Positions 31,150 through 36,915 of a stretch of 36,915 bases of DNA are shown piece by piece. The translations under genes were made by a program, and so were the position numbers. The stretch spans positions 1-36,915 of the forward strand of contig JAFGRK010000028.1 of assembly GCA_016935175.1 (NCBI GenBank), in the 5' to 3' direction. Source of the stretch: Candidatus Woesearchaeota archaeon. GTDB taxonomy: Archaea; Nanobdellota; Nanobdellia; Woesearchaeales; SM23-78. Within the stretch, counting starts at the first letter, position 1. Each line of letters starts with the position of its first letter. The notes under the pieces are model-generated. The model was not told where the DNA came from. It did no database searches and saw only the letters and a list, made by a program, of their open reading frames with translations.

Positions 31150-34100
31150 TCAGCCCTGGCTAGAAGTGCACCCTCCTTGCAGGAAGGAGTTGAGCTGGCT
31201 TTGCAAGTACTGCTCCATGTTGCCCCTTAGAAGGCTATTAAGGTTTCCATCACTCACCAAGCCTCCGAGCATCTCGCTGTTAATGTCAGGTATCATCTTG
31301 AGCAATTCTGACTGGAGCATCTCTGCGTCTGGAAGCCTTCCGTCCATAACGTCATAAATCATCTCGCTCTTGGCCCAATCAGGCATCTCCTTCATCGCCT
31401 CGTCAAGCAACTGGCTTGCAATGCTGTAAGGGTCTGTGTTAGTGGCTATCTGCTTGAGGACGTCAGATGACTGCGAGCCACCCATCCTATCAATAGACCT
31501 GTCAATGAGCGCTTGCTGGCCAGAGGTCAATGCATTGTAGTCTTTCAGGTAGTCTTGGTAGAAATCATTAATCTCATCGCTCCTTAAGCAGTTCAGGGCA
31601 TTGTCAACATTCACTTCGCTATTCTCAAAGCACCCTTTCTGGTCAGCAACCTGTATGAGTTTCTGGGACAGGTCTGAGCCTCCTGAGCCCTTTGCCACGT
31701 CCAATAAGTCCTGGGCCTTGTCAGCAGGGTCCATTTGGCCAGCAGCCTCAATAAGATAGTTGTATGCAAAGCTCGAAGGGTCTTCTCCCTTGGCAATATT
31801 CTTTAGTATCTCAGGGGCTTCTGAGCTGTCAATATAATCAATGCCTTTCTCTACTGCCTTCTGCTTAACATAGTAATCAACATTGTCTCCGTAAACCACT
31901 TTCTCAAACAGCATCAAGGACTCTGTGTTGCTCAGCTGGGATGACAAGGTGCTCATCACTACCTGCTTTTCCCATGAGCCCATGTCATCCAATGATTTAG
32001 TCAGGGCAGAAGATACCATGTCATTGTTTATGCTGCTAAGGATGCTAGAGACAACATCCCCTTGCAAGTCAGAGCTTAGCTTGTCAACATTCACCATGTC
32101 AACCAGCTTGAAGCTGCCTGCCTGCCCTGAGAGCATGTTAGTGATATCACCAGATGTGGGTAGATTGATATAAGGCTTGATGTCATCAGGCAAAAGGTCA
32201 AAGGGTATTATGCTTGCAAAGCCTTGCTTGAGCAAGTCATCAACTACTGTGTCAAGTATTGAATTGGTCTGCACGCAGTTGCTTATGGCCTCTGCATTCA
32301 TCTTGTTGCCGTTCTTATCAACTGGTATGAGAGTCACGCAGTAGTTCTTCCTTATGAACTTGTCAAGGAAAACAGGCAAGCCTCCGCAGGTGTTAAGGTT
32401 AAAGATTACCTTGTCCCCTTCATAAATCCCTTTGATGCCAGGCACGCTCACAGTCTCTCCGTCATGCTTGGTAACAGGCACATCGCACTCAGCCCCGCTA
32501 AGGAACTTAGAGTAAGGGTTAGAGTCCACGTAGCGCTGCATTGTTCCTAGCTGGTTGTTAAGCTCCTGGTTAGCAACAGTCACAAACCTTGAAGGGGCAA
32601 AGTTCTTGAGAACATCCTCTTGCAGCATCTCAGTGAGATAGTCATTGCAATACACTTCATAGCCTGCAATGTCCAATAGCTTTCCATTCTCATCCTTGGG
32701 CGCATCCACAATCACCTGGAAACTGCTCTCCTTGGTGTCTGTTATGTCATTTATGGCGTTGTAAAGGCTGAAAATCTCCCCTAATACAGGCACGAATGAC
32801 AATGCAGCGTCTATTACCTTGTTAGTATCATCCTTAGGGCCTACTGCTGTCTCAACCAGCTTGACCTCTCCCTTTTCCAAAGGCTTAGGAGGCTGGTCTT
32901 TCATCTGGAAAGCAAATCTCACAGTCATCAGGTCTGTCCTGGCAGGGTCAGATGGATAGGCGCAAAGCCTGAACTTGTCCTTGTTGATCTGGCACTTGTT
33001 CTTGTTATCATCTGCCTTGTCATTGAAGAACTTAGCCTCATCATTACCAATCTTCTGGAGCTTGAGAACAGGGTAATTGTCAAAAACATAGACTTGGCTG
33101 AATAAGTTGTCAAAGCTGAAAGTGACTAAGTCTTCTACTGGAAGGTTAATCATCTTGGCGCTGCTAAGCCTGCTAGTCTTATCATCAAAATCCAATACAT
33201 AAGAATATTGCTTATGGGAATCATCAACAGGCTTTAGTTTCCCGTGGGAGAACTGGTAGTCCCTGATCCTCTTGTAAACATCCCCTTCCTTGATAAGCAG
33301 GCTGGCAGTGTTAAGCTCAGTGTCAAATATTATGTTCATGTCTTTTCTTGAGTAAGCTTTTGAGAAGTCAAATTCGCAAGAGCATGCATAAGCATTGCTG
33401 GCAAAGCAATCCTCAAAGAACTCTATCATGCCAGAGAACAAAGGATAATCCTCGCACTTAGGGTTAGAGGCAAATGCAAGGGTGTAAATATTATCTTGCT
33501 GCTTGTTGAACTCACCCATCTTCTCAGTAAGGCAATTCTTAGGGTCGTCCTCGCAGGCATTCCAAGCCTGCTCAAACCATTCTGCAACCGGCTTCAAAGG
33601 GTCATTGAAGTTCTTGTTGACGCGAGTGGTGAATGAAGGCTTGAAAGAGTAAGTGCCGAAGCCAGTTGAAGTGGAAAGAGTGTCTGTTCCGCCTGTAGAA
33701 GCTCTTTCTCCTAAGGCTACAGGATAAGATGGGTCAAGCAGATAATCTGGTATCTGGGATTCTTGGCTGCTAGGTGAAAATAACTCCTCAGGCAGGTTAT
33801 AAAGCTCGCACACCTCATCCAGCTCTGTATTGACAGGGCGGGCGCAGCCTGTGCCTTGCTTTGAGTAATCATCATCTAAAAGGCATTCTGGCTGGATATG
33901 GTCAGTAGTACCAAAGCTATGGATGGCAAGCTTCTGGCCCTTATAGCTAAGATTAGGGTCAACGTACTTATAAAGCACAGCAAAATGCAAGTGAGGAGGA
34001 TAAGCATCAGCCCTGCAAGCACCATTACCATTAACCTTACCCCTACCACCAACAGTGCCAAGGACATCTCCAACAGCGACTTCCTGGTCGACTTTGACTG

Positions 34101-34971
34101 ATATTGAGCCAAGGTGGACATACTCTGTGCTCAAGCCAGAGCCATGGTAGACAACAACCCTTCCCCAGCAATCATCTGTTGCAAACACTCTTCCGCTGGC
34201 AGAGGCAACCACGGGAGTGCCTGCTCCTGCGCTGATGTCTATGCCAGGATGGTAATCCACTTTATTATCAAGCAATCTCCAGCCAAAGCAAGAATGAACA
34301 TTCCTCACCATAGTCTGGACAGGCCAAGCCAGCTTGCCGCCAGAATAAGCAAGCATCCTTGCAGCAGGATTATTAATCCTTGACTCCATGCTCAACACAT
34401 TAAAGCCTGATGAGCTGTCAGCCAACCCCCTCAGGATGAAGTGGTCCTCAAAACTCTCTGTTGATAAATTATAGGAGATAGGCAGCTCCACGCCTGTAAG
34501 CCTGATATAATCGCCAGTCCTGGCAAGGAAATCATCATAAAAGGCATTCAAGAAAGCTGTCTCGCAATCAGGGAAGCACAAGGTGTTATTATTGCTCCAC
34601 TGCGGATAGACATACTTGCCGCAATGGGAGACCATCTCATCAACGTCTGCCTCTGCGTCAAAGCCTGCAAAGCAGGAATTTCGGATCTTAGTAATGGCCT
34701 GCTGTGCTGAAAGCTCAGAAGCAGTGTCAAGGAACAAGCTGATAGAGTCAGCATCCTGCAAGGCAGCAAAGACAGCAGCCTGCTTGGTGCCGATGAATAT
34801 CTCATTTCCTTGCAAGTCAGTCACTTTTTTCACATCATTAAGCTTTATGAGTGCAAAAGTAAGTGCTGCTATGGTGAAGAATAGCACGAAAAGAGGGTAA
34901 ACCTGGGCTTTCTTGTTCTGAGATTTTTTTCTCTTTATCATTTTATCCTGCTTAGCTATTCTACCTAGCAT
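31150..34971 (-). CDS. Giant membrane-anchored protein with M23 metallopeptidase domain
   Basis: 1273 aa. ATG at 34971 overlaps the previous gene by 11 bases. An ATG at 34938 (MIKRKKSQNKKAQVYPLF) is the alternative. One hydrophobic helix at about 26-43 anchors it. The M23/LytM domain lies at about 222-340, with the metal ligands H241 and D245 (HPGID) and H329, and catalytic-type His at 286 and 327 (YVHLGS, PPHLHFAV). All key residues are present, so it may be active. The other 900 residues are mixed alpha/beta with scattered Cys and no domain I recognise, ending in a helical, Asp/Ser-rich part. M23 enzymes cut peptidoglycan peptides or glycine-rich proteins. An archaeon without murein would use it on protein or on neighbouring cells (inference). 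Confidence 0.85.
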   Translation of the reverse strand: MLGRIAKQDKMIKRKKSQNKKAQVYPLFVLFFTIAALTFALIKLNDVKKVTDLQGNEIFIGTKQAAVFAALQDADSISLFLDTASELSAQQAITKIRNSCFAGFDAEADVDEMVSHCGKYVYPQWSNNNTLCFPDCETAFLNAFYDDFLARTGDYIRLTGVELPISYNLSTESFEDHFILRGLADSSSGFNVLSMESRINNPAARMLAYSGGKLAWPVQTMVRNVHSCFGWRLLDNKVDYHPGIDISAGAGTPVVASASGRVFATDDCWGRVVVYHGSGLSTEYVHLGSISVKVDQEVAVGDVLGTVGGRGKVNGNGACRADAYPPHLHFAVLYKYVDPNLSYKGQKLAIHSFGTTDHIQPECLLDDDYSKQGTGCARPVNTELDEVCELYNLPEELFSPSSQESQIPDYLLDPSYPVALGERASTGGTDTLSTSTGFGTYSFKPSFTTRVNKNFNDPLKPVAEWFEQAWNACEDDPKNCLTEKMGEFNKQQDNIYTLAFASNPKCEDYPLFSGMIEFFEDCFASNAYACSCEFDFSKAYSRKDMNIIFDTELNTASLLIKEGDVYKRIRDYQFSHGKLKPVDDSHKQYSYVLDFDDKTSRLSSAKMINLPVEDLVTFSFDNLFSQVYVFDNYPVLKLQKIGNDEAKFFNDKADDNKNKCQINKDKFRLCAYPSDPARTDLMTVRFAFQMKDQPPKPLEKGEVKLVETAVGPKDDTNKVIDAALSFVPVLGEIFSLYNAINDITDTKESSFQVIVDAPKDENGKLLDIAGYEVYCNDYLTEMLQEDVLKNFAPSRFVTVANQELNNQLGTMQRYVDSNPYSKFLSGAECDVPVTKHDGETVSVPGIKGIYEGDKVIFNLNTCGGLPVFLDKFIRKNYCVTLIPVDKNGNKMNAEAISNCVQTNSILDTVVDDLLKQGFASIIPFDLLPDDIKPYINLPTSGDITNMLSGQAGSFKLVDMVNVDKLSSDLQGDVVSSILSSINNDMVSSALTKSLDDMGSWEKQVVMSTLSSQLSNTESLMLFEKVVYGDNVDYYVKQKAVEKGIDYIDSSEAPEILKNIAKGEDPSSFAYNYLIEAAGQMDPADKAQDLLDVAKGSGGSDLSQKLIQVADQKGCFENSEVNVDNALNCLRSDEINDFYQDYLKDYNALTSGQQALIDRSIDRMGGSQSSDVLKQIATNTDPYSIASQLLDEAMKEMPDWAKSEMIYDVMDGRLPDAEMLQSELLKMIPDINSEMLGGLVSDGNLNSLLRGNMEQYLQSQLNSFLQGGCTSSQG

Positions 34972-35644
34972 ATGGCTTTAATACTATGACCTCTGCCTTG
35001 AGCATCACTGCACTGAAAGTTCCGTCCTGACAAGGCACAATCTGGAAACCAAAGCCTTTCTCCTTGTAACTGCCGGCAAGGGCTTGCTCAAGAGCTGTCC
35101 TTCTTTCATCACTAGTGGTTGAACCGGTGTTTTCTCCTCCCGGTACAGGGAAGGGCTCTGCTATCCCTTCAAAACCTGAAACTTTAGAGCTAAATCTTAT
35201 TCCTAACCATAGCTTCTTAAGCCAATTGCCATGGCCAAAGTTTCTCCTGTCAAGGTCTGTGTTCGAATAGATTATCCATAGCTCCCAATAGTCTCCGTAG
35301 AGCCTGTCAAAAAAGGTGTTTATTGACTCTGCCAAAGTCTTGTAATTAGTGCTTTTCTTGTCGTCAGTGCAAGTCCAGCTTACTAAGTCAGCGTTGGTTG
35401 GTGAGCCTCCAATGTCCGGGGTAAGGTCATTTACAGGCGTATTTCCTAATATGGGAGCTGGGCTCCGCAAAAAAGTCTTAAGCACATACTCGCTCTCTAT
35501 AGATGAGAATTTTGAGTCTATCTCTCCCTCTTTCCTCTCAGCACCCCATCTAAAAAGGTATATGAATATTATAAAAACCAGTATTAAAGCTAAGATTGCG
35601 GCTATGGTAATAATTGTATTAAATCCTTTCTTTGATTTAATCAT
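34961..35644 (-). CDS. Pilin-like membrane protein, third gene of the M23 operon
   Basis: 227 aa from the ATG at 35644. A GTG three codons earlier is possible. The N-terminus IKSKKGFNTIITIAAILALI resembles an archaeal prepilin signal (basic residues, KKG, then a hydrophobic helix), so cleavage after Gly by a PibD-type peptidase is plausible. The body has EYVLKTFLRSPAPI, FFDRLYGDYWELWIIYSNTD and a C-terminal LKAEVIVLKPYAR. It ends inside the start of the M23 gene. No known pilin family was recognised. Confidence 0.7.
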   Translation of the reverse strand: MIKSKKGFNTIITIAAILALILVFIIFIYLFRWGAERKEGEIDSKFSSIESEYVLKTFLRSPAPILGNTPVNDLTPDIGGSPTNADLVSWTCTDDKKSTNYKTLAESINTFFDRLYGDYWELWIIYSNTDLDRRNFGHGNWLKKLWLGIRFSSKVSGFEGIAEPFPVPGGENTGSTTSDERRTALEQALAGSYKEKGFGFQIVPCQDGTFSAVMLKAEVIVLKPYAR

Positions 35645-35704
35645 GTGTATCACAGTGGCAATTTATTTTTTTCATGCAAATCTTAACTCGATGCTTGGCT
35701 CTAA

Positions 35705-36259
35705 CTAGGTTTTCGGTATGATTACCTGTATCCTAAGATAGCCTGGTTGGTTTACATCATTAATCCTGAATACTATTGGCAGTATCTTGGGGTAAATTTG
35801 GGCGCTGCCAGCCCCCGCCATATTACTATAAGCCAAGGGCTCAAGCCTTTCATACCATACCCTATTGAGGTAGGCTGTCTTCAAAAGCTTCTTGTCAGCG
35901 TCATAAAGCTCTAGCTTGGCAGAGACGTGCCTTTCACTGGAGTACCTTATTGAATTGTCAAGGACTTGGTCAGTGAAATTGCTCCATTCAACCACTCCGG
36001 GATTGACTATCCCTGAGATAGGGTCTGTTTGCATGATGGAATTAGGGGAGTAAAGGATCCTCGCTATAACAACCTCGAATTCAAGGTCCCTGACATTAAT
36101 GCTCAGGTTCACATAGTAATTCACCAGCAGGAAAATAGCTATTATGACTATGGCTGTCAAGGCGATGTAGGGGATTTGCTCTATCCATTCCTCTGCTCCT
36201 GACTCTGCCTTCTTCCTTAAATGCAGCTTTCTCAAAAGCAATGTTCTTTTCTTCATCAT
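35705..36259 (-). CDS. Single-span membrane protein, second gene of the M23 operon
   Basis: 184 aa from the ATG at 36259, which follows two bases after the TGA of the upstream gene. The longer frame overlapping that gene is rejected. A very basic N-terminus (MMKKRTLLLRKLHLRKKAES) leads to a hydrophobic helix at about 33-53 (IALTAIVIIAIFLLVNYYV) and an extracytoplasmic beta-rich body with ARILYSPNSIM and a C-terminal LRIQVIIPKT. The motif RILYSPxxI and the overall plan resemble the next gene (LKTFLRSPAPI), so the two may be distant paralogues of a pilus-like or secretion-like assembly. Confidence 0.7.
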   Translation of the reverse strand: MMKKRTLLLRKLHLRKKAESGAEEWIEQIPYIALTAIVIIAIFLLVNYYVNLSINVRDLEFEVVIARILYSPNSIMQTDPISGIVNPGVVEWSNFTDQVLDNSIRYSSERHVSAKLELYDADKKLLKTAYLNRVWYERLEPLAYSNMAGAGSAQIYPKILPIVFRINDVNQPGYLRIQVIIPKT

Positions 36260-36260
36260 C

Positions 36261-36719
36261 TCAACTCGGAGTTTCTTCTGGAACTGGCTTTGGGGCAAAA
36301 GTTATATTATGGTTCTCAAAAATGATGTTGAAGGCAAAAGGTGATGAGCCTACGTCTGCAGGGATGATTCTTGTGTAAGCATTATAACCGAACAAAAACT
36401 CAGTCCTAGACCTCTGTTCAGGAGGCTGGTCTGAATGCTCAGTCAATACCACCCTGTCAAGCTCTAGACGGGCATCAAGGTTGATTTTCTCCGGGGTAGC
36501 GACTTCATAGTTTATCTCAAAATCGCCGCTAGCAGCATGCAATGAGTCAACTAAGAGAGCCATGTCCCTCGAATAGAATTTCTTGTAATAACCAGCATCC
36601 TCAACAGCATCCCTTACTTTTCCAGTGACCACAATGACGAATAGCGCACTAAGTATTATAGAGAAGAAAGCGTAGAACAATAGCACTAGAGCACTCTTAC
36701 CTATTTTACCAACTCCCAT
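36261..36719 (-). CDS. Single-span membrane protein, first gene of the M23 operon
   Basis: 152 aa from the ATG at 36719. The frame continues to a TTG at 36731, but a TATA-like TTTTTATATT (36742-36751) about 28 bases upstream fits a leaderless ATG. Residues about 11-33 are a hydrophobic helix (LVLLFYAFFSIILSALFVIV). The rest (KFYSRDMALLVDSLHAASGD, LDARLELDRVVLTEHSDQ, RTEFLFGYNAYTRII) should lie outside. It has the same single-anchor plan as the two following proteins, and the RDMALLVDSL segment may correspond to their RILYSP region. Confidence 0.7.
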   Translation of the reverse strand: MGVGKIGKSALVLLFYAFFSIILSALFVIVVTGKVRDAVEDAGYYKKFYSRDMALLVDSLHAASGDFEINYEVATPEKINLDARLELDRVVLTEHSDQPPEQRSRTEFLFGYNAYTRIIPADVGSSPFAFNIIFENHNITFAPKPVPEETPS

Positions 36720-36839
36720 GATTAACAACAATTAGAAAGCCAATATAAAAAGGTTTAGTTTTTTAATTATAATATCAATGAAAAAGACTGATAAGGATTT
36801 GATAAGTAAAAATCCTAAGCGAAAAAACAGCATCAGAAC

Positions 36840-36914
36840 TCACTCACTCCTGCAATAATTCAAGCTTCCCGTTGTATAAACAACACAATCCCCTAAGTTA
36901 CAAGGGTCAGTTGT
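36840..36914 (-). CDS. C-terminal end of a Cys-containing protein (5' part beyond the right edge)
   Basis: The minus frame from the edge reads TTDPCNLGDCVVYTTGSLNY, then CRSE and a TGA at 36840. Three Cys in 24 residues and the C-x4-C spacing suggest the end of another secreted Cys-rich protein. It is too short to assign, and the 120 bases to the next gene hold that gene's promoter. Confidence 0.35.
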   Translation of the reverse strand, partial: TTDPCNLGDCVVYTTGSLNYCRSE

Positions 36915-36915
36915 G

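Noticed and set aside
36780-36839. Possible short gene next to the right edge
   Set aside because: No start with a TATA box or ribosome site and no sensible translation. It is a spacer between two minus-strand genes.

Overview
The window looks like a piece of a DPANN archaeon genome, most likely Woesearchaeota/Pacearchaeota-like. That placement is inferred from gene content, not from a marker tree. Archaeal markers are RadA, RadB, RPA, ribosomal protein S2 and a TRAM protein. Many genes have a TATA-like box about 25-30 bases before the start codon, as in leaderless archaeal mRNAs. A bacterial-type DNA gyrase subunit A and many cysteine-rich surface proteins also fit this group.

Left part (1-3.1 kb, minus strand): a secreted cohesin / MopE-like / Cys-rich / beta-helix protein that runs off the left edge without a stop, a second membrane-anchored cohesin protein, and a tRNA-Leu(CAA) gene. 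The tRNA gene has about 40 extra bases in its D-loop and is followed by an array of roughly 50-base hairpin units.

3.1-19 kb is mostly housekeeping: a three-gene coiled-coil operon, an AmrS-like radical SAM enzyme with a lipid-kinase-like protein, a lamin-tail surface protein, an operon of an unknown protein with ScpB, GyrA, RadB, S2, ThpR, a TRAM protein, an MNT/HEPN pair with a palindromic operator, and RadA with a small partner gene behind a structured leader. Two candidate structured RNAs or MITE-like elements lie at 7384-7487 and 31001-31132.

19-28.6 kb (plus strand) is an accessory surface-protein island. It holds three long paralogues (548, 739 and 989 aa) made of two kinds of Cys-rich module, a SpoIIM-like membrane protein, and two short membrane-anchored proteins with one module each. 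The three long genes carry almost the same roughly 90-base promoter and leader, so they probably arose by duplication and are probably co-regulated.

28.6-36.9 kb (minus strand): a YdjM-like membrane protein, a CARDB-like protein, RPA, and an operon of three single-span (pilin-like) membrane proteins ending in a 1273-aa protein with an M23 metallopeptidase domain. The right edge holds the last codons of another probable Cys-containing protein.

The signals I find most novel are the hairpin family in and around the tRNA-Leu gene and the three-copy leader driving the modular Cys-rich proteins. Nothing here was checked against databases or with folding software. Stems, starts and families were read by eye.
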